DNA of 32,967 bases from CAWJEL01 sp964647255 (GCA_964647255.1 CAZYGI010000045.1:1-32967); one strand, 5' to 3'. Counted from the stretch's first letter, positions 7,004 through 15,344 are shown. Made by a program: numbers and translations. Notes: generated from the letters alone by a model not told the origin.

Positions 7004-7858
7004 ATGCCCAGTATCGCCTTTGCGCCTTTGCGCTTTTGCACCAGGTTTCGACGCCGGGCATCCGCGCCCGGCCCAGGGGTGCGGCTTTGGCTCGTCCTTG
7101 CTGTGGTCTTGCTCGCGGCGTTGGGACTCGCCGGCCGGGCGGTGCTGCGCGGGCGGGACGCGACCTGGGCGCACATCCAGGCGACCGGGGTGTGGCGGGT
7201 CGCAATGGATCCCAGCTTCCCGCCGTTCGAGAACCTGGATGCAGCGGGCGCGCCCGCGGGGTTCGATGTGGACCTGGTGAACGCCATCGCTGCGCGTTGG
7301 GGCGTCCGGGCGCAGATCGTCGGCGTGGGGTTCGACGAACTGCTGGATGCGGTCACGGCCCGCCGGGTGGACGCTGCGGTGTCGGCGCTGCCGGTCGTCG
7401 AGCACCGCACCCGCGAGGTGGCGTTTTCTGTTCCGTATTTCGATGCCGGCGAGCTGCTGATCGTCCCTGTGGAGAGCCCGATCCGATCGGCCGCCGATCT
7501 GGCCGGCCGGCGCGTCGCTGCGGAGTGGGGCAGCGCCGGGGATGCCCAGGCGCGGGCGCTGCAACGGGCCGCGGCCGGCGATCTCCAGCTCGTGCTGCGG
7601 GAATCGTCCGATGCGGCGCTCGAAGCGTTGCTTGCCGGTGAGGCCGACGCCGCGGTGTGCGATGCGGTCAGTCTTGCGCTCTTTGCGCCGGGTCGTGGTA
7701 AACTGGTGGCCGTGGGCGAACCGTTGGAGAGCGCGCCCTATGTGGCGGTGGTCCCGGTGGATGCGCCCAAGCTGCGCCAGGCGCTCGATGACGCCATCAT
7801 CGCGCTGCGGGCCGACGGCACGCTGGCAACGATCGAAGCGCGATGGCTTGGCCGTTGA
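7004..7858 (+). CDS. Amino-acid-type ABC solute-binding protein (SBP_bac_3), membrane-anchored
   Basis: A 284-residue protein. A basic N-terminus leads into one hydrophobic segment at about 28-45 (LWLVLAVVLLAALGLAGRAV), then a periplasmic-binding-protein-like domain: VWRVAMDPSFPPFE, GFDVDLVNAIAARWG, FDELLDAVTARRVDAAVSAL, TREVAFSVPYF and the C-terminal ADGTLATIEARWLG. These are standard blocks of family 3 binding proteins for polar amino acids. The ATG at 7004 follows CAGGTG; GTGs at 6974 and 7079 are alternatives, the latter avoiding an octamer repeat that encodes the N-terminus. No permease or ATPase gene is near, so it is an orphan component or a sensor-like protein. Followed after 48 bases by trmD. 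Confidence 0.85.
   Translation: MPSIAFAPLRFCTRFRRRASAPGPGVRLWLVLAVVLLAALGLAGRAVLRGRDATWAHIQATGVWRVAMDPSFPPFENLDAAGAPAGFDVDLVNAIAARWGVRAQIVGVGFDELLDAVTARRVDAAVSALPVVEHRTREVAFSVPYFDAGELLIVPVESPIRSAADLAGRRVAAEWGSAGDAQARALQRAAAGDLQLVLRESSDAALEALLAGEADAAVCDAVSLALFAPGRGKLVAVGEPLESAPYVAVVPVDAPKLRQALDDAIIALRADGTLATIEARWLGR
7015..7038. repeat. Three tandem octamers CGCCTTTG inside the 5' end of a CDS
   Basis: CGCCTTTG, CGCCTTTG and CGCTTTTG follow each other and encode part of IAFAPLRF at the N-terminus of the solute-binding protein if translation starts at 7004. Confidence 0.65.
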
Positions 7859-7906
7859 ACAGGCGTGGCGGCTGAAATTTCGAGGCAAAGAACGAGACCC
7901 TGATCA

Positions 7907-8722
7907 ATGATCCATTTCGACATCTTCACGTTGTTCCCCGGCATGTTCGGCGGCTTCCTGGCTGACAGCATCCTGAAGCGGGCGCAGGAGGCCGGCGTCC
8001 TGTCGGTCGTGCTTCACAACATCCGGGATTACGCCGAAGGCCGGCACCGTGTCACCGACGACACGCCTTATGGTGGCGGCGGCGGCATGGTGATGAAGCC
8101 GGAGCCGATCTTCCGTGCGGTCGAGACGGTCTTGGGCCACGAAGCCGGGTGGGGCTGGACGCCGGAGAATCCGACCGACCAGCCGCCGGTGGTCGGAGAC
8201 GCCCTGCTGCCGCTCGATGTCCCGATCATCCTCCTTTCGCCACAGGGCCGCACCTTCACCCAGCAGGTTGCCGAGGAGTTTGCGGCGCACCGGCGGATCG
8301 CTTTGATTTGCGGCCGATATGAGGGTGTGGACGAGCGGGTGCGAGCCGGCCTGGTCACCGACGAGATTTCCATCGGCGACTTCGTCATCTCCGGCGGCGA
8401 GCTGGCCGCGGCGATTGTTGTAGATGCGGTCACCCGGCTCCAGCCGGGTGCGTTGGGCTGCGACATCGGCGCGTTTGAGGACTCCTTCGCCACCGGGCTG
8501 CTGGAATATCCGCAGTACACCCGGCCGGTCGCATTCCGGGGCGAGGGCGTCCCCGAAATCCTCTCTTCCGGGGATCATGCCCGGGTGGCGCGGTGGCGCC
8601 GCGAGCAGGCGCTCCGCCGCACCTGGGAGCGGCGTCCTGATCTGTTGCGTTCGGCGCCGCTCTCGGATCTCGATCGGGCCTACCTGGCGCGGTTGGCGGC
8701 TGAGGCAGATGCTGAGAATTGA
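7907..8722 (+). CDS. trmD: tRNA (guanine37-N1)-methyltransferase TrmD
   Basis: A 271-residue enzyme that methylates G37 of tRNAs with S-adenosylmethionine, preventing +1 frameshifting. It has the SPOUT trefoil-knot signatures FDIFTLFPGMF at the start, DDTPYGGGGGMVM, LICGRYEGVDERV, and EISIGDFVISGGE followed by DAVTRLQPG. Length is slightly above the usual 240-260 because of an insertion around residues 78-100. The ATG follows only a weak purine stretch. It precedes rplS as in many bacteria, but rpsP and rimM, which often lie upstream, are replaced by the solute-binding protein gene. Confidence 0.97.
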   Translation: MIHFDIFTLFPGMFGGFLADSILKRAQEAGVLSVVLHNIRDYAEGRHRVTDDTPYGGGGGMVMKPEPIFRAVETVLGHEAGWGWTPENPTDQPPVVGDALLPLDVPIILLSPQGRTFTQQVAEEFAAHRRIALICGRYEGVDERVRAGLVTDEISIGDFVISGGELAAAIVVDAVTRLQPGALGCDIGAFEDSFATGLLEYPQYTRPVAFRGEGVPEILSSGDHARVARWRREQALRRTWERRPDLLRSAPLSDLDRAYLARLAAEADAEN

Positions 8723-8741
8723 GGAGGGGCACCCCTTGAAT

Positions 8742-8770
8742 TTGGTCAGGACGCCCAAATGTGCTAAACT
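8742..8770 (+). promoter_or_regulatory. Candidate rplS promoter
   Basis: TTGGTC (8742-8747), a 17-base spacer and TAAACT (8765-8770) lie in the trmD-rplS gap, giving a leader of about 88 bases before the rplS ATG. No ribosomal-protein leader structure that I can name is visible. Confidence 0.5.
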
Positions 8771-8865
8771 TGCACTTCGTGACATGTGCGGCTCCACAAA
8801 TCCTGATTTGGATCGAGAACGCTGGACGCCGGTCGAAAGTTCTGCAAGTAAAGGGTGAATAGATC

Positions 8866-9216
8866 ATGGCTAATCTCATTGCATCTCTCGATGCCGCGGC
8901 GGCCCGGACGGATATCCCCGAGCTGACCCCAGGCGACACCGTCAAGGTTCATACGCTGATCGTTGAAGGCGACAAGGAACGCGTCCAGGTTTTCCAGGGC
9001 ATTGTGCTCCGCGTGCGCAGCGGCGGCGTCAACAAGAATTTCACCGTGCGCCGTGTGGCTTCGCATGGCATCGGTGTGGAACGCACGTTCCTCTTTGCCT
9101 CGCCCCGCGTGGACAAGGTCGAGGTGCTCCGGCACGCTAAAGTGCGCCGCGGCAACCTGTACTTCCTGCGCGGCCGCACGGGCAAGGCCGCACGCCTGAA
9201 GGAACGCATGGCGTAA
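8866..9216 (+). CDS. rplS: 50S ribosomal protein L19
   Basis: A 116-residue ribosomal protein located at the 30S-50S interface. Recognised by PGDTVKVHTLIVEGDKERVQ, FQGIVLRVRSGG, NFTVRRVASHGIGVERTF and the C-terminal RRGNLYFLRGRTGKAARLKE. Length matches the family. The ATG is preceded by AAAGGGTGA about 10 bases upstream. It lies between trmD and rnhB, probably with its own promoter, and is followed by a clear intrinsic terminator. Confidence 0.98.
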   Translation: MANLIASLDAAAARTDIPELTPGDTVKVHTLIVEGDKERVQVFQGIVLRVRSGGVNKNFTVRRVASHGIGVERTFLFASPRVDKVEVLRHAKVRRGNLYFLRGRTGKAARLKERMA

Positions 9217-9253
9217 CGCCCAGCGAACCACATTCATACCTGGAGTTGACTTT

Positions 9254-9302
9254 GCCTCTGCTTCTGCGGCCATCCCGCGTGGGCAGAGGCTTTTGTCGTT
9301 TT
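9254..9302 (+). terminator. Intrinsic terminator after rplS
   Basis: GCCTCTGC (9254-9261) and GCAGAGGC (9283-9290) pair around a GC-rich centre and are followed at once by TTTTGTCGTTTT. It lies 37 bases after the rplS stop and ends just before the rnhB start, so rnhB may depend on readthrough or its own promoter. Confidence 0.8.
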
Positions 9303-9313
9303 GGCGCTGGCAG

Positions 9314-9973
9314 ATGAAGAATCGAGCTGGTCTGACGCTGGAAGAATCGTTGTGGCAGGCCGGTTATGCGGCGGTCGCAGGCGTGGATGAGGCCGGCCGC
9401 GGCCCGTGGGCTGGCCCGGTAGTCGCCGCGGCTGTGATCCTGCCGGTGGATCGCGTGATCCTTGCGCTTCTGCTCGGCCGGGTAGACGATTCCAAGCGGC
9501 TGACGGCGCAGCAGCGCGAGCGCGCGTTCGACCTGGTCCGGCGCCACGCCGTGGCCGTAGGGGTGGGGTGCACCGGCGCCGCCGAGATTGATCGTCTCGG
9601 CATCGTCCTGGCCACACGCGCAGCGATGTCGGCGGCGTTGGCGGGGCTGGCGCCCAGCCCCGATTTCGTCTTGCTGGATTATGTGACCCTGCCGGCCCTG
9701 ACGTTGCCGCAGCGCGGGGTGGCGCACGGCGACGCGCTCTCGCTCTCCATTGCCGCGGCCTCCGTCATCGCTAAGGTGACGCGCGATCGCTGGATGGCAG
9801 AGCAGGAGCTGGCCTATCCCGGCTACGGCTTTGCTCGACATAAGGGTTATGGCACCGCCGAACACACGGCCGCGCTGGCTCGGCTTGGCCCCTGCCCGCT
9901 GCACCGGCTGAGCTTTGCCCCGGTGGCCGCCGCGGTGAAGAAATCCGGGACTTTTTCTGTGGCGGTGTCTTAG
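9314..9973 (+). CDS. rnhB: Ribonuclease HII
   Basis: A 219-residue enzyme that cleaves the RNA strand of RNA-DNA hybrids and removes misincorporated ribonucleotides. The type 2 RNase H signature VAGVDEAGRGPWAGPVV supplies D25 and E26. DDSKRLTAQQRE follows, then an Asp in LLDYVTLP, then GDALSLSIAAASVIAKVTRD and the closing YPGYGFARHKGYGTAEH. The ATG at 9314 is used rather than a TTG at 9293 that overlaps the terminator. The rplS-rnhB-yraN order is common in bacteria. Confidence 0.96.
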   Translation: MKNRAGLTLEESLWQAGYAAVAGVDEAGRGPWAGPVVAAAVILPVDRVILALLLGRVDDSKRLTAQQRERAFDLVRRHAVAVGVGCTGAAEIDRLGIVLATRAAMSAALAGLAPSPDFVLLDYVTLPALTLPQRGVAHGDALSLSIAAASVIAKVTRDRWMAEQELAYPGYGFARHKGYGTAEHTAALARLGPCPLHRLSFAPVAAAVKKSGTFSVAVS

Positions 9974-9999
9974 CTTTTCGATTCGGGAAGGAGCGGTTG

Positions 10000-10386
10000 A
10001 TGGACGGGCGACGGGCGTTGGGCCAGCAGGGCGAGGAATACGCCGCCGGCTACTTGGCCGGTCTGGGCTACGAGATCATCGTGCGCAACTGGCGCACGCG
10101 CACCGGCGAGCTGGACATCGTGGCGCGGGACGGCGAGTGGCTGGTCTTTGTCGAGGTGCGCACACGCCGGGCCGGCCGGGATCGCACCGCGCCCGCCCTG
10201 GGCGCCCCTGAAGAGTCGGTGACACCCCGCAAGCAGATGCAACTGCTTGCCCTGGCCGACGCGTATCTCTTTCAGATGCCATGGGATGGCCCGAAACGTA
10301 TAGACGTGATCGCCCTGGAGCTACGCGGCGACGGTTCCGTGGCCCGGCTGAATCATCTGGCCGACGCGGTGGGAGGCGCAACGTGA
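10000..10386 (+). CDS. yraN: YraN/UPF0102 nuclease-fold protein
   Basis: A 128-residue protein of the UPF0102 family with a PD-(D/E)xK endonuclease-like fold. It has ALGQQGEEYAAGYL at the start, GELDIVARDGEWLVFVEVRTRR with the Asp and Glu of the metal site, and a C-terminal RIDVIALE. The ATG at 10000 has GGGAAGGAG 6-7 bases upstream and is better than the TTG one codon before. Its stop overlaps the GTG start of miaA by four bases (GTGA), so translation is coupled. Cellular role not firmly known for the family; a link to DNA processing is assumed. Confidence 0.92.
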   Translation: MDGRRALGQQGEEYAAGYLAGLGYEIIVRNWRTRTGELDIVARDGEWLVFVEVRTRRAGRDRTAPALGAPEESVTPRKQMQLLALADAYLFQMPWDGPKRIDVIALELRGDGSVARLNHLADAVGGAT

Positions 10387-11363
10387 GCGGGACGATGGAC
10401 GATGGACCAGAGACGATAGATGACAGGCGCGGGGCGATGGGCACGGAGCGTGCACCGTCGTCCGTGGTGGTGATCGTTGGCCCCACTGCGGCCGGTAAGA
10501 CCGCGCTGAGCGTCGCGCTGGCCGAGATGCTCGGCGGTGAGATCGTTTCGGCCGACTCGCGCCAGATCTACCGCGGCATGGACATCGGCACCGCAAAGGC
10601 CGCGCCCGACGAGCGCGGCCGCGTCCCGCATCACCTGTTGGACATCGTTAACCCGGATCAAATCCTGACCCTCGCAGAGTACCAGCGGATGGCATATGCG
10701 GCCATCGGCGAGATCGCCGGCCGCGGCCGGTTGCCGTTCCTGGTGGGCGGGACAGGCCAGTACATCCAGGCCGTGACCGAAGGCTGGCGGATTCCAGAGG
10801 TCGCGCCGCAGCCGGAGCTCCGGGCGCAGCTAGAGGCCCGGGCCGCCGCTGAGGGCGCAGCCGCGCTGCACGCGTGGTTGGCGCAGCTTGATCCGGTCGC
10901 GGCGGCGCGCATTGACCATCGCAACGTCCGCCGCGTGATCCGGGCGCTCGAAGTGTGCCTGGTGACCGGCCAGCCCATCTCCCAGCTGCAACAAAAGGAC
11001 CCGCCGCCGTATCGCATCGTGCGCCTGGGCGTCACGCGGCCGCGGCCGGAGCTGTACGCACGGATTGACGCGCGCGTGGATCGGATGATGGACGCAGGCC
11101 TGGTCGCTGAAGTGCAGCAGTTGGCCGCTGCCGGTTACGATTGGGAGCTGCCGGCGATGACCGGCCTCGGTTACCGGCAGATCGGCCAATACCTGCGCGG
11201 CGAAGTGGGCCTCGACGAAGCCGTGGCGCTGATCAAACGGGGCACGCGGCGCTTCGTCCAACAGCAGCACACCTGGTTCCGCCCCGATGATCCGGCGATC
11301 CGCTGGGTGGATCCCGGGCTGACCACCCCTGGGGAAGTGGTGGAGCTTCTTGGCCGATTGTAA
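10383..11363 (+). CDS. miaA: tRNA dimethylallyltransferase MiaA
   Basis: A 326-residue enzyme that transfers a dimethylallyl group to A37 of tRNAs reading UNN codons. Motifs in order: P-loop IVGPTAAGKTALSV, EIVSADSRQIYRGMDIGTAK, PHHLLDIVNPDQ, FLVGGTGQYIQAV, HRNVRRVIRALEV and TRRFVQQQHTWFR. The GTG at 10383 is preferred: GGAGG lies 8 bases upstream and it overlaps the yraN stop. A later in-frame ATG at 10437 would give a protein without the extra N-terminal 18 residues. Those residues (VSGTMDDGPETIDDRRGA) come from a heptamer repeat, an unusual extension ahead of the P-loop. Confidence 0.96.
   Translation: MSGTMDDGPETIDDRRGAMGTERAPSSVVVIVGPTAAGKTALSVALAEMLGGEIVSADSRQIYRGMDIGTAKAAPDERGRVPHHLLDIVNPDQILTLAEYQRMAYAAIGEIAGRGRLPFLVGGTGQYIQAVTEGWRIPEVAPQPELRAQLEARAAAEGAAALHAWLAQLDPVAAARIDHRNVRRVIRALEVCLVTGQPISQLQQKDPPPYRIVRLGVTRPRPELYARIDARVDRMMDAGLVAEVQQLAAAGYDWELPAMTGLGYRQIGQYLRGEVGLDEAVALIKRGTRRFVQQQHTWFRPDDPAIRWVDPGLTTPGEVVELLGRL
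10391..10425. repeat. Five tandem heptamers of GACGATG type at the miaA 5' end
   Basis: Units GACGATG, GACGATG, GACCAGA, GACGATA and GATGACA lie just after the GTG start of miaA and are translated. The same type, partly inverted, fills the permease-isomerase gap at 28719-28767. Confidence 0.75.
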
Positions 11364-11396
11364 GGGGGCATTTCACCGCGTCCGCCGCTGTGATTT

Positions 11397-11439
11397 CGAG
11401 TGCCGCCGGCCGCCTGGAACGCGACGGCGCCGGCACTCG
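11397..11439. repeat. Inverted repeat between miaA and the lipoprotein gene
   Basis: CGAGTGCCG (11397-11405) and CGGCACTCG (11431-11439) are perfect arms around a GC-rich loop, with no T tract after it. It could be a Rho-aided terminator for miaA or a leader hairpin of the next gene; TACAAAT at 11446-11452 is a possible -10. Confidence 0.4.
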
Positions 11440-11471
11440 TCTACGGTACAAATTGGTCATGGAGGCGCCCG

Positions 11472-14400
11472 ATGCCACACTCTCGCGTGTTCCGCCTTGT
11501 GCTTCTGGCGGGATTGGCCGCTTTGCTGGTCGGCTGTGTCGCCGGTTCGACGCCGGCGCCTGGCCCTACAGCCTCGCCCCTCCCGGTTTCGGCCTCCGCT
11601 ACGCCTCAGCCCGCGCCGGCGCTGACACGGAGCGTTTCTCCGCCGGCCAACGCCATGCCCCCGGCGCGCGTGACTGAGGTGGCGCCGCAGGAGGCGATTC
11701 CGCTGCCCCCGGTCCCGGCCGGCCGCGCGGCTGCGGCAGATGAGACGCCGCCGTTCTTTCTCGGGGTGCCCGCGGGGGACGCGTACGCGCCGATGAGCCT
11801 GGCCGTGGACGCCGTCCGCGGCCGCGCCTACGTCTATCATGCCGAATCGGCCGAGCATCGCGCCGTGGTTTCTGTGGTGGACCTGAGCCGGGGCCAGGTC
11901 GTGCGCGTGATCCGGCTGGCCGGGACGCAGCCCAGCGGCTACGGCCGAGTTCTGCTCGCGCCGGACGGCGGCCAGGCCTATGCGATTGACCCCGCCGCCG
12001 CGGCCCTCACGCCCTTCGATCCGGAGACCGGCGTCCTGGCCCAGGCCATTCCCGAGATCAGCGATGCTGCGCTCAGCGCCGATGGCCGCACCCTCTATGC
12101 CCTGGGCGGGCAGGCCGTGCGCGCCTTCCCCCTGGCGGAATTGCGCGCGGGGAACGTCGCGCCGATCTGGCGCGTGGCCATGGCCGGCGCGGCCGAACTG
12201 GTAGTCAACGGCGACCGCGTGTTGGTGAGCATCGCTGCCTCAGAACCGCAGTTGCGCGTCCTTGATGCCGCGGGGGGCCGCGAGCTGGCGATGACTTCGC
12301 TTGCGGGCTATCCGCTGGGCGCGGCCGCTGGCCCGGAAGGCGGTTGGGCGGTGCGGGTCGGCGGCGACGCCACGCAAGTGGTGCGGTTCGATCGTGACCT
12401 CCGGCCCCTGGGCTCGGCCCCGGCGTCCTATGGATCGGGCCTTTACTACGACTCGGTGCACGCCCGCTACCTGCTGTCCGGGCCAACGCCGGGCCGGGAC
12501 GGCGACTATGCGGTGCGGGCGTTGGCTGCCGGCGATCTTGCGGAGGCAACGGTTGTGCCGTGGCCGTCGTACAACGCGCCAGATGTCTTTGCCCCATACG
12601 GTGACCTGATCATCGGACTGAATCGCGGCGGACCCGGGCAGTTGACCGTGTTTGCGCCGGATTTGACCGTCCGTAACCGCATCACCACGGGGGTCAGGCT
12701 GACCGATCTGGCGCTGGATGAGGTCAACGACACCCTGTATGTTGCCGATGATCAGGGGCGAGTGCACCTGTTGGCGTTGCCAGTCGGTTATGAGCGCGCG
12801 ACCTGGGCCGGCGCCGCACCGTTGGCGCTTGACGCGGCCCAGCGCCGGCTCTATGTCAATGCGGCGCAGGGCGTGCAGGCGCTCGATTCGGCCTCCGGGA
12901 AGGTGGTGGCCGTCTTCCCGCAGCGCGGGGTGCCCGCGCCCGCGCCGCACGCCGATCTTGTCTACATTGCCGACCGCGGGGTGACGCGCTATGATCGCAG
13001 CGGCCGCAAGCTGGGCGAACTGGCCGACACCTTCCCGCACCCCTCTGGTCTTTCGCCGAACCCGTATGTCTTTGCCGTTTTCGCTAACCCTGTCACCGGC
13101 AGCCTGCTGACGATCTTCAACAACGGTGTGCCGGGATCCAACAACGCCTCCTACCCGAACATCTTGCTGGAGAATGCCCCGGCGCTGCAGAATGTGCCGG
13201 CGCCGCACAGCTTTGTAGCCGACCTGATGTTCGACGCTGCGGCCGGCGATACGTTTGTCAGCTACAGCGCCGTCCGTGGGCAGGAGATGATCCAGCGTCT
13301 GGCTGCGGATGGCCGCGAGCTGGCCCGCGTGTTCGGCCGCACCGGCCTGCTTGGCCTGGATGCCCGGACGAGCGTGCTGTACGCGGTGCAGCCCGGCGTG
13401 ATCTCCGGCCTCGATGCCAAAACCCTGACCCTGCTCGACGAATGGCAGGGACCAGCAGCCGCCGAACAGGTTGCCTTGAATTCCGCCCTGCGCCAGCTCT
13501 ACGTGATTGACTCTGCCAGCCCGCGTGTGGCGGTCTTGCCGCTTGAGGGCCTGTCGCCGCTTGAGCACCGGCCGCAGCCGGCGGTGCTGCCCGGCGATAT
13601 GGACGTGGAGAGCCTGGCGGTGGTCAGCGATGGGGCGGCCGGCCAGTGGTTTTTCGCCGCGATCAATGGAACGCCTTATCGCTCGCGTGATGCGGTGCGC
13701 TGGGAGAAGCTGCCGGTGGCGGCGGTTTCCGCTTGGGGATACCTTACCGCCGCGGCGGATGGCGCACTGTTCTACACAGCTCTGAGCGCCGCCGGTGCGG
13801 ACGGCGTGTGGCGCAGCACCGACTTCGGAGAAACCTGGGCACTGCTTGCCGATGGCCTCAGCGATTTGCGGCCGGCCCAGGCGGCGTCGGCCCTGAGCGC
13901 CGACACCGCGTATTTCGTGGGGAAGACCGGCGGTGTTTCCGCCTGGCGCACGGCCGCAGACGGCGCCGGCGGCCGTTGGGAGCCGCGGCTGGCGGTGAAA
14001 TCGGAAGCGGACACGGTGGGCCAGCTTGCACTGGCGCCCGATGGGACGCTGTTCCTGAGTCGAACGGATGCGCTCCGGCGCAGCCTTGACGGCGGGCAGC
14101 GCTGGGAGGACCTGCCGCCGTTGGGTGAGGGCGGCGAACTGATCGGCTTCTCGCCGCTGTTTACAGTCACGCACACACTGTACGGCGCCGTCGGCTACGG
14201 CGCTCACCCGGCTCGTTCGACCGATGCGGGCAAAACCTGGCAGCCGATGGCGCTGGGGCGCGAATTGGACCCCGGCCTGGGCGACCTGAAGGTGCTGGCC
14301 GGGAGCAGCGTGACCTATCTGTTCGCGCGCGGCTACGGCGATACGGCGTCCTTATTGATGCGTTCGACCGACCTGGGTGAAACCTGGGAGACCGCCGACG

Positions 14401-15083
14401 CGCCTGAGCTGGCGAAGACCACGGCGCTGGCCGTTGCACCGGATGGCCGGCTTTGGCTCGGTGCGCGCGGGAGGGTGAGCGCGTTGGCGCCGGAAGACAT
14501 CCTGTGGTCCGGGCCGGGCCGTGGCGTCGGCGGAAACGTGCCCCTGCCGGCTGAACGGCCGGCCGCCACGCCGACACGCCCGCCCACGGTCAGAACGACC
14601 CCGCACCCGACGCCCACACCCTACGTGACGCCCTGCGCTTCCGGCCTCTTGTCCGACGAGGCAGAGATCGCACAGTATTCCCCGGAGTTGGGCTGTCCCG
14701 TCGGTGACGAGCGGGCAATCTCGATGGCGCGGCAGCGCTTCCAGCACGGCCAGATGCTTTGGCTCAGCGCCGACCCGGCCGGGAATTGGACCGGCCCTGC
14801 GATCTTGGTGCTGGCCGATGGCGGCGCGCTGCAATGGTACGCCGACACGTACCAGGAGGGCCGCGCCGAGCCGGTCCTGGCGACGCCGGCCGGAGTTCAG
14901 GCGCCGGTGCGCGGCTTCGGGCTGATCTGGCGCGAGCGCCTGGGCGGCCCAAGTGCGGCGATCGGCTGGGCGGTGGAGCCGGAGAGCGGTGTGGAGGGCC
15001 GGGCGCAGGCGTGGACCGGCGGTCGCGTGGTTCGCATCGGCGGGGAGCAGTACGTGCTGCTCAACTCAGGAGCCTGGCGCTAA
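11472..15083 (+). CDS. Very large beta-propeller lipoprotein with Asp-box repeats and a C-terminal repeat domain
   Basis: A 1203-residue exported lipoprotein. Signal peptide with lipobox LLVGC at about 19-23, then a Pro/Ala/Thr linker to residue 90. Residues 90-720 carry WD/YncE-like propeller blades (VDAVRGRAYVYHAES, LDEVNDTLYVADDQGRVHLL, ALDAAQRRLYVNAAQG). Residues 720-1020 hold Asp-box/sortilin-like blades with SxDxGxxW motifs near 780, 870, 915 and 963 (STDFGETW, SLDGGQRW, STDAGKTW, STDLGETW). A Thr/Pro spacer at 1025-1050 leads to a last domain (1053-1203) with GCPVGDE, FQHGQMLW, LADGGALQWYADTYQEG and PVRGFGLIWRE, of a kind I associate with Chloroflexota surface proteins. The ATG at 11472 follows GGAGG at normal spacing; an upstream in-frame ATG would spoil the signal. 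Probable surface binding protein; ligand unknown. Confidence 0.85.
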   Translation: MPHSRVFRLVLLAGLAALLVGCVAGSTPAPGPTASPLPVSASATPQPAPALTRSVSPPANAMPPARVTEVAPQEAIPLPPVPAGRAAAADETPPFFLGVPAGDAYAPMSLAVDAVRGRAYVYHAESAEHRAVVSVVDLSRGQVVRVIRLAGTQPSGYGRVLLAPDGGQAYAIDPAAAALTPFDPETGVLAQAIPEISDAALSADGRTLYALGGQAVRAFPLAELRAGNVAPIWRVAMAGAAELVVNGDRVLVSIAASEPQLRVLDAAGGRELAMTSLAGYPLGAAAGPEGGWAVRVGGDATQVVRFDRDLRPLGSAPASYGSGLYYDSVHARYLLSGPTPGRDGDYAVRALAAGDLAEATVVPWPSYNAPDVFAPYGDLIIGLNRGGPGQLTVFAPDLTVRNRITTGVRLTDLALDEVNDTLYVADDQGRVHLLALPVGYERATWAGAAPLALDAAQRRLYVNAAQGVQALDSASGKVVAVFPQRGVPAPAPHADLVYIADRGVTRYDRSGRKLGELADTFPHPSGLSPNPYVFAVFANPVTGSLLTIFNNGVPGSNNASYPNILLENAPALQNVPAPHSFVADLMFDAAAGDTFVSYSAVRGQEMIQRLAADGRELARVFGRTGLLGLDARTSVLYAVQPGVISGLDAKTLTLLDEWQGPAAAEQVALNSALRQLYVIDSASPRVAVLPLEGLSPLEHRPQPAVLPGDMDVESLAVVSDGAAGQWFFAAINGTPYRSRDAVRWEKLPVAAVSAWGYLTAAADGALFYTALSAAGADGVWRSTDFGETWALLADGLSDLRPAQAASALSADTAYFVGKTGGVSAWRTAADGAGGRWEPRLAVKSEADTVGQLALAPDGTLFLSRTDALRRSLDGGQRWEDLPPLGEGGELIGFSPLFTVTHTLYGAVGYGAHPARSTDAGKTWQPMALGRELDPGLGDLKVLAGSSVTYLFARGYGDTASLLMRSTDLGETWETADAPELAKTTALAVAPDGRLWLGARGRVSALAPEDILWSGPGRGVGGNVPLPAERPAATPTRPPTVRTTPHPTPTPYVTPCASGLLSDEAEIAQYSPELGCPVGDERAISMARQRFQHGQMLWLSADPAGNWTGPAILVLADGGALQWYADTYQEGRAEPVLATPAGVQAPVRGFGLIWRERLGGPSAAIGWAVEPESGVEGRAQAWTGGRVVRIGGEQYVLLNSGAWR

Positions 15084-15099
15084 ACTAACACCTGTCAAA

Positions 15100-15240
15100 T
15101 AGCGCTCGGAGTCGAGGTTTTGGCCGGTGGAAGTCCGCCTGAAAGCGCTACTCCAGCCTCATGTGGGAGGTATCGGCGCTGAAGTGAGACCGGTGTCTGG
15201 ATCGGACGGCGAAGGCCGACATCGCAGCCGCAAGGCTCAT
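15100..15240 (+). other. Structured non-coding segment, possible RNA or group II intron domain I fragment
   Basis: A run of short stems can be drawn by eye: TAGCGCT (15100-15106) with AGCGCTA (15144-15150), enclosing GGTGG-AAGT-CCGCC (15126-15139); CCTC-ATGTGG-GAGG (15157-15170); AGAC-CGGT-GTCT (15188-15199 region); CGGC-GAAG-GCCG (15207-15218); and AGCC-GCAA-GGCT (15226-15237), which has a GNRA loop. The GGTGGAAGTCCGCC wording recalls 5' parts of group II introns, but no maturase gene or domain V is present. It lies in the 261-base gap before the DUF2807 gene, so a leader RNA is also possible. A hairpin-rich dispersed repeat is the third reading. Confidence 0.35.
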
Positions 15241-15344
15241 TCGAAGCAACCCTGGCCGCCGCGCCCTGCAACCCCTTGGTTCCTTCTGCGTATTGTCCGG
15301 TGGGTGTGGTCAGCAGGCCACCCACGGAGCATGAGGAGGGTGCA

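Noticed and set aside
10281..10382. Upstream extension of miaA
   Set aside because: It lies entirely inside yraN, lacks a ribosome site, and the GTG at 10383 has GGAGG and the GTGA overlap.
12240..14207. 655-codon open frame on the minus strand opposite the giant lipoprotein
   Set aside because: Arg/Gln/His-rich with no motif or ribosome site; the plus-strand frame has a lipobox and Asp boxes.
15100..15240. Cobalamin or other known riboswitch
   Set aside because: I could not find the conserved B12 box or another riboswitch core; only generic stems are supported.
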